From a virus, in the IMG/VR virus record IMGVR_UViG_3300048587_000215, positions 1 to 43,632 of that record: a DNA stretch of 43,632 nucleotides; one strand, 5' to 3'. Below are positions 11,744 to 19,582 of the stretch, in pieces (the stretch's first letter is position 1; every line of letters begins with the position of its first letter). The position numbers and the translations under genes were made by a program. Under the pieces are notes generated by a model. The model saw nothing but the letters and a program-made list of their open reading frames with translations, made no database searches and was not told the DNA's origin.

Positions 11744-13303
11744 ATGAAGATCGCTTGCCCGCCCGGGTATCGCACCGACATGCCACCGGTCGCGCCTGAG
11801 CCGTTCTGGTTCTACGGTGAGAATATCCGCTTCCGGATGGGTATTCCCGAGACCATCGGCCTGTTCACCAAGGCCTACAGCCTGCTATCTGGCGAGATCA
11901 TCGCCTTCCCCGGCATCGAGAGGACGGCAACGCTCTACGGCGACGCGAACTTCCTGGTGCTCGGTGCGAGTGACAGGCTTGAGGTCCTGCGCTGGGAGAC
12001 GGGCGAGCGCGCCACGATCATGACCCCGGAGGTCGGCGACACGGGGCGCTGGTGGTTCGCCGCGACTGAGCAGGAGATCATCTGCGGTCGATCGAACCTC
12101 ACAGGCAAGACCTATGCGGTCAAGCGCTCGGACCTCAGCACTGCTGTCCTGCCGAATGCGCCCACTGGCGGCATGGGTGGCGGGATCGTGGCCGGGATCC
12201 TGGTCAAGGCTGGCACCGTGGGCGTGGCGGGTGATGGTCCGCGCATGGTGGTGCGCTGGTCGGCGCGGCAGACGGACCCATCGTCGTCAGGCACGCCCGC
12301 TGGTCCGTTCGGCTTCGAGGACTGGACGCCCAGCGATGTGAACGCATCGGGTGAGTTCCTGCTCGACGAGGGCAGTGAGATCAGGGGTGGTGGGTCGACG
12401 CAGTTCGGCTTCATGGTGTGGACCGACACCCGGGCCATCCTCCTCGCGCCGCGCAACGACCTCTACGTCTTCACCAAGTCGACGATTTCCCTGCGCGGCC
12501 TCCTGACCTCGCACTCCTGGACCGAGAGCGATGGTCGGCTTTGGTGGTTCGATCAGACGCGGACGTTGAACTTCTTCGACGGCGGTGGTGCGCGTCAGGT
12601 TCTCAACCCGATGCGACATGTCTCGACCGAGATCATTCGCGACCAGGACATCAGCCTGTGCTTCATGTCCTCTGACGCGGAGAATGGGGAGGTCACCCTG
12701 CACTATCCGGACCGCAACGGCTTCTTCCGTGAGCTGGTCTACAACTACATGGAGGACGCCTGGTACGCCTTCGCGCTGAACCGCATCTCGATGACGGACG
12801 CGCATGGCGACCGTCCGACAGTCGGCATCGACGCCTCCGGGCAGGTCTACTTCTACGACATTCGTGAAGCACTGCTACCCCAGATCACCGTGCCGATTGC
12901 GACCTTCTCATTGCCACCGCCTTCGTTGCCCGATCCACAGGCGGGCGGCCTTGGAGATCCAGAGCCCTTCTCGTTCTTCTTGATGACGAACTGGATCGCC
13001 CCACCCAACGCCGCCCTTGAGAGCCACCGGTCCCGCAACGTGGTGGTCTCGCACACCCTGTCCAACGTTCCCGATGTCCCGGCGACGGCTGACGAGCTGC
13101 AACTCACGGTGCAGAGCTATGGAAAGCTGGACCTCTACGAGACGCCCGAGGTCGACTTCGACAAGCGCCCGGTGGGCAAGATGCTGCGGGAGCTGAGGGC
13201 TGGCGGGAAGATGCTGCAGTTCATCCTGTCGGCCTCTAGCATTCGTACTCACCTGCGATTTGCACCCATGGATGTGGATGCTGACGGCTCCGGCAAGCGG
13301 TGA
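11744..13303 (+). CDS. Tail or DNA-stabilisation protein, 519 aa
   Basis: The opening (MKIACPPGYRTDMPPVAPEPFWFYGENIRFRMGIPE) and the repeated beta-strand pattern (GERATIMTPEVGDTGRWWFA, LYVFTKSTISLRGLL, VYFYDIREALL) resemble podovirus tail-hub or packaged-DNA stabilisation proteins (gp10-like). It is strand-rich with no membrane segment. It is followed by small virion-type genes. The role is inferred from its opening and context. Confidence 0.45.
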   Translation: MKIACPPGYRTDMPPVAPEPFWFYGENIRFRMGIPETIGLFTKAYSLLSGEIIAFPGIERTATLYGDANFLVLGASDRLEVLRWETGERATIMTPEVGDTGRWWFAATEQEIICGRSNLTGKTYAVKRSDLSTAVLPNAPTGGMGGGIVAGILVKAGTVGVAGDGPRMVVRWSARQTDPSSSGTPAGPFGFEDWTPSDVNASGEFLLDEGSEIRGGGSTQFGFMVWTDTRAILLAPRNDLYVFTKSTISLRGLLTSHSWTESDGRLWWFDQTRTLNFFDGGGARQVLNPMRHVSTEIIRDQDISLCFMSSDAENGEVTLHYPDRNGFFRELVYNYMEDAWYAFALNRISMTDAHGDRPTVGIDASGQVYFYDIREALLPQITVPIATFSLPPPSLPDPQAGGLGDPEPFSFFLMTNWIAPPNAALESHRSRNVVVSHTLSNVPDVPATADELQLTVQSYGKLDLYETPEVDFDKRPVGKMLRELRAGGKMLQFILSASSIRTHLRFAPMDVDADGSGKR

Positions 13304-13353
13304 TATGCTCGCCGCATCCCATGGCCAGACGGCCGAACCAAAAGGAGGGATAG

Positions 13354-13614
13354 ATGGCAACCAGAACGACGACCACGACCACGGCGCCCCCACCCGCCGA
13401 GACGCAAGAGGGGCTTCCGTCGACCGAGCCCACCACGACCGAAGGTGGTGATGCGCCAGTAGAGCCCGAGACCCCCGAGATCGAGCTTTCCGCCTACGAC
13501 AAGGCGGTGGCATTCAAGCCTGATCCGTGGGATCAGCTGCCCGAGGATCCCGAGGTGAGAGCGATTTACCTGGGCATCAACGGCCACATCAACTTCTTCA
13601 AGCGGAGGGCCTGA
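13354..13614 (+). CDS. Hypothetical protein with Thr/Pro-rich N-terminus, 86 aa
   Basis: The first 50 residues are low-complexity Thr, Pro and Glu; the last 35 (AYDKAVAFKPDPWDQLPEDPEVRAIYLGINGHINFFKRR) look folded. AAAAGGAGG precedes the start. It is likely a virion-associated accessory protein by position. Function unknown. Confidence 0.65.
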   Translation: MATRTTTTTTAPPPAETQEGLPSTEPTTTEGGDAPVEPETPEIELSAYDKAVAFKPDPWDQLPEDPEVRAIYLGINGHINFFKRRA

Positions 13615-13616
13615 TC

Positions 13617-14057
13617 ATGGCGCGCAACACTTTCCAAGGCCTGATGCGGACGACCTGCGGGCGTCCTGGCTCCGTCCCCGATGCGGCAGGCCTGCCGAAG
13701 AACATCGCTCGCATGACGCTGAAGGGCGTCATCCAGTGCCGGGCGGTCGACATCGGGGCCAATGACGTGGTGATCGGCATGCTGCCCGCACACTTCCTGG
13801 TCACCAACACCATCGGCATCATCGCCCCGTCGGGCGGCACGGTGGCGGTGGTGCTGCCCGCGTTCCGTGGCTTGCCCGAGGTCGTCCTTCAGGCTGCTGC
13901 TGCGGTTGTCCCGGGTGAGGTGACGGCCGTCACGCCTGCGGTCAGCTTCGGGCGTGACCGCCCGATCGCGCTGCGCGGTGTGGCCCTGACCATGGGGCAA
14001 GCCAGTGTCGGCATCGAGGGCTTCCCGCTCGATGACGCTTCGGTCGCGGGGGACTGA
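13617..14057 (+). CDS. Hypothetical virion-region protein, 146 aa
   Basis: The start at 13617 (MARNTFQGLMRTTCGRPGS) follows GGAGG within the end of the preceding gene. The protein is rich in Val, Ala and Gly beta-strands and could be a small decoration or tail-surface protein. It overlaps the next gene in a TGATG arrangement. No family is recognised. Confidence 0.6.
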   Translation: MARNTFQGLMRTTCGRPGSVPDAAGLPKNIARMTLKGVIQCRAVDIGANDVVIGMLPAHFLVTNTIGIIAPSGGTVAVVLPAFRGLPEVVLQAAAAVVPGEVTAVTPAVSFGRDRPIALRGVALTMGQASVGIEGFPLDDASVAGD

Positions 14058-14473
14058 TGATCACCGTGGGGCAGGCAGCGGGGCTCAACCGGGTGCAGGA
14101 TATCCTGCAGTCACAGCCTGAGTACCTGCAGTGCCTGCCCGCGGACTATGAGCGCCGGGTGATCTATCCGGCGCTCATGACACGGAAGCTGCGCTTCCTG
14201 TGCGAGTTCAGGGCGTTCATGACCTGGTTCCGGCCGGCATATCCGCCTGATGGCATCCCTGATGGTCGCGAGTTCACCGAGGCTGGGCCGCTGGTCTGGA
14301 TCCTCGATGTGGTCGCGATGCCCGGGGTTGATGCCATGCGGCTTGGCCGCGAGATCAGCGAGACGCTTTACCTGCATGCAGGGGTGGAGGATGGTGGCCG
14401 GGTGCTGTTCTGGCGCTGGCCGCGGGGCCGTGTCGGTCACATCTGCGCCCGCAAGCCACGGAGAATGTCATGA
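14057..14473 (+). CDS. Hypothetical protein, 138 aa, weak acyltransferase-like pattern
   Basis: The segment GPLVWILDVVAMPGVDAMRLGREI resembles the core of toxin-activating lysine acyltransferases (HlyC type), which belong to the GNAT fold, and T7-like phages carry a GNAT-like virion protein. The similarity is short, so the assignment is only a suggestion. The gene is coupled on both sides (TGATG before, ATGA after). Confidence 0.5.
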   Translation: MITVGQAAGLNRVQDILQSQPEYLQCLPADYERRVIYPALMTRKLRFLCEFRAFMTWFRPAYPPDGIPDGREFTEAGPLVWILDVVAMPGVDAMRLGREISETLYLHAGVEDGGRVLFWRWPRGRVGHICARKPRRMS

Positions 14474-15570
14474 GCAGCCTGTTCAAGCCGAAGCAGCAGA
14501 CCACCACGCAGACGCAGAACCCCTATGCGGGCCTGCCTGACTGGGTGCTGAACTACTACAAGGACGACATGCAGACCGGGTCGGGGATCCTCGACAGCTC
14601 GGCTGCGATTGCCGAGTGGCTATCGAAGAACCCTTCGCAGGTCGTCGGCATGTCCGATGATGAGAAGGCGGCGCTCGACGGCATCCTGGGGCAAACGAAC
14701 AAGAGCCTCGGCTACCTCGATGATGCGCGGGCTGCGATCGGTGGCGATAGGTACATGTCCGGCTACACCGATGACGTGGTCAACACCACGCTGGCCGGGA
14801 TGGACCGCAACTTCGCCCGTGACGTCGCGGCGCGCGGCGCATCCGAGGCTGCGATTGGCGGGATCGGCGGGACGCGCGCTGCGGTGGCCGATGCCCTTGG
14901 GGGTCAGCTGCACGGCATGGACCGTGCCCAGATGGAGGCCAAGCTCAGGGATGATGCGTTTCGGTTCGGGTCGGAGATGGGGCTCAACGAGGCAGCAGCG
15001 TTGGAGAGCCTGGCGGGGTCTGGCATGCAGACGGCAGGCCAGGCCGCGCAGTTCCAGAGCACCTTCGGCGCGATGGACCGCGACCTTCGTCAGAAGCAGC
15101 TCGAAGCGAACCGCGAGGCTGGTCGCGATGCGATGAGCTGGTACACGGACATCTTCAACTCGACCCGCCAGTTGCCGCAGACCGGCGGCGGCGTGACGAC
15201 CGGCACGCAGCCGGGAAAATCCCTGTTCTCCAACATCCTCGGCGCCGCGTCAGCGGCGGCTGGCATCTGGTCTGCGGTCTCCGACGAGCGGGTGAAGGAG
15301 GACATCGAGGTCGAGGATCATGCGCTCGACAAGCTGCGTGATCTGGACGCCTACCGGTATCGGTACAAGGATGGCTACGGCAACACCCGCGAGGAGACGA
15401 CTGGCCTGATGGCACAGGACCTCGAGCGCGCGGGGATCGTCGGCGCAGTGCGCGAGCGCGAGGATGGGGTGAAGGTGGTCGAGCCCTATGCCGTGCTCGC
15501 CACTGTCGTCGCCGCGGTGCGTGAGCTGGATGATCGGACAAGGGTGAACGCTGGCCTCGAGGCCGCGTGA
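14470..15570 (+). CDS. Virion protein with C-terminal S74 self-cleaving chaperone, 366 aa
   Basis: The C-terminal 95 residues from SDERVKEDIEVEDHALDKL onward have the pattern of the intramolecular chaperone (peptidase S74) domain, including DAYRYRYKDGYGN and TTGLMAQDLERAGI. The catalytic pair is present: Ser271 and Lys276, five residues apart. Cleavage before Ser271 would release a product of about 270 residues. The N-terminal part is Ala/Gly-rich and helical, unlike a typical beta-helical fibre, and resembles an ejection or tail-associated protein. Such domains usually sit on trimeric fibres or spikes. Confidence 0.7.
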   Translation: MSSLFKPKQQTTTQTQNPYAGLPDWVLNYYKDDMQTGSGILDSSAAIAEWLSKNPSQVVGMSDDEKAALDGILGQTNKSLGYLDDARAAIGGDRYMSGYTDDVVNTTLAGMDRNFARDVAARGASEAAIGGIGGTRAAVADALGGQLHGMDRAQMEAKLRDDAFRFGSEMGLNEAAALESLAGSGMQTAGQAAQFQSTFGAMDRDLRQKQLEANREAGRDAMSWYTDIFNSTRQLPQTGGGVTTGTQPGKSLFSNILGAASAAAGIWSAVSDERVKEDIEVEDHALDKLRDLDAYRYRYKDGYGNTREETTGLMAQDLERAGIVGAVREREDGVKVVEPYAVLATVVAAVRELDDRTRVNAGLEAA

Positions 15571-16136
15571 TGGGGTACGACATCTGGCAGCACGCGACGG
15601 ATGGGGCGACCCGCGCCGACGCGCAGAACATCGACCCCAGGTTCCTGGCGGCGATGCAGTCGGTCTACGCCGCTGCTCCAGAGGATATCCGCCCTCACCT
15701 GGGGATGATCTCCGCGTATCGCTCGCCCGAGCGCCAGGCGCAGCTCTGGGAGGAGGCGCTGGCCAAGTACGGCAGCCCCGAGGCTGCGCGGAAGTGGGTC
15801 GCCCCTCCCGGTCGATCGAACCACAACCACGGCCTCGCGATCGACATGCGCTATGGCAACGATGCGGCGCGGGAGTGGTTCCATGCCAATGCGCCGCAGT
15901 ATGGTCTGGCCTTGCCGCTGAGCAACGAGCCGTGGCATGTCGAGCTTGCCGGGATCCGTGAGGGCTCTGCGCCCACGGCTTCAGGCTATGCGGGCCTGCA
16001 CGAGGGGGTCGGGACGCCTGGTGGATATTCGATGGGCGCTCCTGCGCCGGATCAGGGGTTGAACGAACCGCAGCCGGATGACCGGTGGGATCGTGCATCT
16101 CGACTGTTCGAGATGGCTTCGATGCTGATGGATTGA
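15570..16136 (+). CDS. M15 (D-Ala-D-Ala / VanY-type) peptidase, probable endolysin or virion lysin, 188 aa
   Basis: The zinc-binding motif SNHNHGLAID gives His85 and Asp92 in the HxxGxAxD form, with the third ligand in EPWHVE (His123, Glu120/125). SAYRSPERQ upstream fits the substrate-binding strand. The enzyme would cut the peptide stem of peptidoglycan. There is no signal peptide. The C-terminal 60 residues are a low-complexity tail that ends RASRLFEMASMLMD; a very similar end (RASRLFEIGAGLMD) closes the next protein, suggesting both dock on the same partner. The location among virion genes favours an entry lysin, though lysis is also possible. Confidence 0.8.
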   Translation: MGYDIWQHATDGATRADAQNIDPRFLAAMQSVYAAAPEDIRPHLGMISAYRSPERQAQLWEEALAKYGSPEAARKWVAPPGRSNHNHGLAIDMRYGNDAAREWFHANAPQYGLALPLSNEPWHVELAGIREGSAPTASGYAGLHEGVGTPGGYSMGAPAPDQGLNEPQPDDRWDRASRLFEMASMLMD

Positions 16137-16146
16137 GGAGAGCGAG

Positions 16147-16467
16147 ATGCAGAACTTCACCGGATCCTGGGCGCGCGCAGCCAGTCAGCCGATGCCGCAG
16201 GCGGGCCTGACGCCGCCCACCGCTGGCGGGCCGCCGGTCATGGGTTCGAGCCTCAGGCCGCAACCCAACCCGCAGGCGGGGCTGAATGAGAAGCCCAAGA
16301 CCTCACCGATGAATGGCATGCTGCAGTCGTTCATGTACCAGATGCTGGGGATGAAGCCCCCCAAGCCCAAGGCACAGGCGGCGGCCCCCGCTGCGCCTGC
16401 GGCGCGACAGGGGCAGATGGACCGCGCATCGCGGCTGTTCGAGATTGGCGCAGGACTGATGGACTAG
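16147..16467 (+). CDS. Hypothetical virion-region protein, 106 aa
   Basis: The protein is Pro- and Ala-rich with repeated motifs (QAGLTPPTAGG, PNPQAGLNEKP) and ends MDRASRLFEIGAGLMD, matching the end of the M15 peptidase. This shared tail could be a docking peptide for the ejection apparatus. GAGGAGAGCGAG precedes the start. Confidence 0.6.
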   Translation: MQNFTGSWARAASQPMPQAGLTPPTAGGPPVMGSSLRPQPNPQAGLNEKPKTSPMNGMLQSFMYQMLGMKPPKPKAQAAAPAAPAARQGQMDRASRLFEIGAGLMD

Positions 16468-16477
16468 GGAGGTCGGC

Positions 16478-19400
16478 ATGGCTGGCGGCAACACGGCATA
16501 TGACTGGCGTGACTTCATGTTCGACACGCGCGGAACCGGTGCGCCTGGTGGGAGTGCTGGTCTTGGCGACGCGCCCGGCCCCTCTGTCAACCCGGACATG
16601 CCGAAGAGCAGGCTGAACCTCAGTTTTGCGCCGGAGGTTGTCGAGCTACCCCCCAGCTTCTCTGTGGCAAACCGGGACGTTCGCAAGACCTTCGGGGTGG
16701 GTTTCCGCGATCAGCTGTTCAATACGCCCGAATGGCGGGCGGCGAAGTCTGGTGCTGCCAAGGCTGCTGCTGAGAAGAAGGCTGCCGAGGATTGGCTTGC
16801 CGACAAGCCGGCGGCCGAGCGCGACCTGGTTCGCAACCTTGATGACGAGATCAAGGCGGGCAAGGACCGGATCAAGAAAGCAACGGACGCCGAGGACTGG
16901 CCGACCGTGAAGGCCGAGAGCGAGAGGGTCGCGACCCTGGAGGCCGAGGCCAGCAGGCGCGCGCTGGAGAACACCCGCAAGGCGTCTGACCCCAATCGCC
17001 TCTACGCTGGGGCGAACGCCGAGCAGAAGAAGGCGGCCGACGAGATTGCCCGCTTCAAGAAGGAACGGGGCAAGGCCTGGGATGCCAAGAAGACCAACAT
17101 GAAGAACATCGCCAAGGGCGGTGCCGCGACGGCGCTCCTTGGTGGTGCCGCCTACCTTGGTGGCCAGCTCATGTCGGATGCCGAGGAGAAACGCAGGTCT
17201 GACCCCACGAAGGTGGCGGTCGACGATGTCGTCATGCGGGTGCTGTCTGGTGAGGAGGTCTCGCCTGACGAAATCTACATGATGGAGCAGTTCTACGCTG
17301 ACGATCCCGACAAGGTCGCGGCCATCCTGCGGACGGGCGAGGAGGTTCGTGGTGGTGCGGCGCCCGTCGAGCCGCCACCCGCCGCTGCGCCTGAGGCGCC
17401 GGCTTCGCCGCCGGTTGGCCCTCGCATCGAGAACCTTCCGCTGACCGATGTGGCTTACCGTGAGGGCGCGGAGAAGCCCGCGGTTGTCAGGCCGACCCCG
17501 ACCTATGACCCCGAGGTCATGCGGGCCATCCTCGAGGATCCCGAGGGTGGGCCTGAGGTTGCCCAGTGGTACAAGGACAATGCCGAGGCCGAGGACCTTC
17601 GGCGCCGGAACAATGCCTTCCTTGACGCCTCGATCGAGAACACGGCCGCGGCGGCCGGGAGCCCTGACTGGTTCCTTGACTACCTGCGGGGGCAGGGCGA
17701 GCAGTCGCGCGCGGTGGACGCGGGTGGTGAGCTTCCCGTATCCGACAACTGGTGGAACAACTACGTGGTGCCGACTGTCAGGGCCTCGGATGAGGGCTGG
17801 CAGCGCCTCTATGGGCGGATCGACGAGGCGTTCCCCGATGATCCGGCGACCTTCTGGGAAAACCCCATCGGCTACACCCGCAACGCCATGGTGCCGGAGA
17901 GCTGGCAGGACGCGATCGACGGTGCGCTTGAGGGCGTCACGCCGCAGGACATGCTCGGGATCAACTTCCTCCTGGGTCAGACGACCGACGAGATGAAGAA
18001 CCTGCCCTACAGCGCCGTGCGGGATGGCATTCTGTCCCCCACCTTCTATGCCGGCGTCCTTGAGGATCCCGCGCTGTCGGCTGCTTATGGCGAGGCCATG
18101 CGTAGCATGGGTGGCGAGCCGCTGCGTGGGCCTGACCCGATCACCGCACCGATCACCCAAGGCGCTGCCCCGCCTGCCTTCTGGGATCCAGGCATTCCTC
18201 CCGAACTGAACGCGGGGGCTGATGCGGGTGTGGGCGTTGGTGCCTACGATACCGGGATGCCGTCGATGGAGGACCTGAAGCGCCTCGAGGAGATCGGTGC
18301 GCTGGGGGCGAACCCTGACGGCAGCAACATGACGGTGGCGCAGTACATCCAGCAGGGCAACCTGGCTGGTGCTGGCATGCAGGCTGGCCTCCCGATGTTC
18401 GCTGGTTCCCCGATGCCGGTGCAGCGCGGGACGGTGATCCCGGAGGACCCGCGTCTTGGCCTGATGCCGGTGCCGCAACTGCCGCAGTTGCCGATGGCGC
18501 CGAGTGATATGCCCATCGAGGCCCGGGTGCCCCAGGGTACGCCCGGGTCGTTCCTGGACGAGAACGCGGGGGACTTCCGTCGCGCGGACAACGAGTGGAA
18601 CAAGCTGGCCACCATGCTGGGCCTGACGCCGACCGGTGAGCCGGTGCGTGGTGGCGCGGGCCTATCGGCCCCTGTCGCCCCTCTACCTGCCGCACCTGCC
18701 GCACCGGTCACTCCTGGCGGGGCTGGTGACCAGTGGGCATTGAGCAATCCCTTCGGCTCTCCTGCCGTCGCGGGTGAGGTCGAGGATGCACGGGCGGCTG
18801 AGGAAATCGCGCGCTACAACGAAGAGGTGGCCAAGAAGGACGAGGCAGTTTCAGCCCTTGTCGACCAGGACGAGGTGCTGAACCCGCGCGGCCAGTCGTG
18901 GACGTCCGGCCCTTCGGGCCAGACCTGGGGTGCAGGCCTGTCCAGTGACGCAGGCGCACTGTCGATGGGGTCGCCGGCAGCTTCGGCCCCCGTGGTCGCC
19001 ACTCCCATGACCCCCGGCGGCAACCCGGCCCCGGGCGCGAAGGGCGATTTCAACGTGTCGCGCGAGCGTGGCGCTGCGGGTCTTGCCGAGGATGCGGAGG
19101 CGGCTGAGGAAGAGCTGAACTGGATCAACCGGATGATGCGGGACAAGCTGGGCATGACGGATGCCTCGCAGCGCAACAAGGCGGCCGAGGCCCTGATCTC
19201 GTTCGGCTCGTCGGTCCTTGCGTCTCGGGGTGACGACTGGCAGGCGCTCGGTGAGGGGCTGCAGGCCGGCTACGGCACGGTCACCCAGATCAACGACGAG
19301 GAGGCGGCCGCGCTCGCCGCCCAGCAGGAAGCGATCCTTGAGGAGAACCGGTGGCGTGCCGAGATGGCCCTGAAGGAGCTGGCTGCGCGCAAGGGGGCGG

Positions 19401-19582
19401 GTGTCGATGGGATGCCCGACAAGCTTGCAGCTGTCGAGGAGACGGCGGCATATCTGGCACTCATGTACCCGGCACTCTCGGAGCAGGAAATCCGGGCGAT
19501 GGCTGAGCGCTATGTCGGCATCAAGAGCGAGGCGGCTTGGGCCAACGCTGATCCGTTCGCTTTCCTTGAGGGGGTGAGCTGA
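16478..19582 (+). CDS. Large virion (ejection-type) protein, 1034 aa
   Basis: The N-terminal 200 residues are basic and helical with Lys/Ala-rich coiled-coil segments. One hydrophobic Gly/Ala stretch near residue 210 (GGAATALLGGAAYLGG) could insert in a membrane. The middle is Pro/Ala/Gly-rich and acidic. The C-terminus (from about residue 880) is helical again. No enzyme motif is seen. Length, composition and location next to the 2761-aa polymerase-bearing protein fit an internal virion protein that helps form the ejection channel. It is coupled to the next gene by TGATG. Confidence 0.6.
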   Translation: MAGGNTAYDWRDFMFDTRGTGAPGGSAGLGDAPGPSVNPDMPKSRLNLSFAPEVVELPPSFSVANRDVRKTFGVGFRDQLFNTPEWRAAKSGAAKAAAEKKAAEDWLADKPAAERDLVRNLDDEIKAGKDRIKKATDAEDWPTVKAESERVATLEAEASRRALENTRKASDPNRLYAGANAEQKKAADEIARFKKERGKAWDAKKTNMKNIAKGGAATALLGGAAYLGGQLMSDAEEKRRSDPTKVAVDDVVMRVLSGEEVSPDEIYMMEQFYADDPDKVAAILRTGEEVRGGAAPVEPPPAAAPEAPASPPVGPRIENLPLTDVAYREGAEKPAVVRPTPTYDPEVMRAILEDPEGGPEVAQWYKDNAEAEDLRRRNNAFLDASIENTAAAAGSPDWFLDYLRGQGEQSRAVDAGGELPVSDNWWNNYVVPTVRASDEGWQRLYGRIDEAFPDDPATFWENPIGYTRNAMVPESWQDAIDGALEGVTPQDMLGINFLLGQTTDEMKNLPYSAVRDGILSPTFYAGVLEDPALSAAYGEAMRSMGGEPLRGPDPITAPITQGAAPPAFWDPGIPPELNAGADAGVGVGAYDTGMPSMEDLKRLEEIGALGANPDGSNMTVAQYIQQGNLAGAGMQAGLPMFAGSPMPVQRGTVIPEDPRLGLMPVPQLPQLPMAPSDMPIEARVPQGTPGSFLDENAGDFRRADNEWNKLATMLGLTPTGEPVRGGAGLSAPVAPLPAAPAAPVTPGGAGDQWALSNPFGSPAVAGEVEDARAAEEIARYNEEVAKKDEAVSALVDQDEVLNPRGQSWTSGPSGQTWGAGLSSDAGALSMGSPAASAPVVATPMTPGGNPAPGAKGDFNVSRERGAAGLAEDAEAAEEELNWINRMMRDKLGMTDASQRNKAAEALISFGSSVLASRGDDWQALGEGLQAGYGTVTQINDEEAAALAAQQEAILEENRWRAEMALKELAARKGAGVDGMPDKLAAVEETAAYLALMYPALSEQEIRAMAERYVGIKSEAAWANADPFAFLEGVS

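Noticed and set aside
16646-18478. 610-codon minus-strand frame opposite the 1034-aa gene
   Set aside because: It is antisense to a well-coupled plus-strand gene, begins and ends without signals, and its composition mirrors the sense codon bias.
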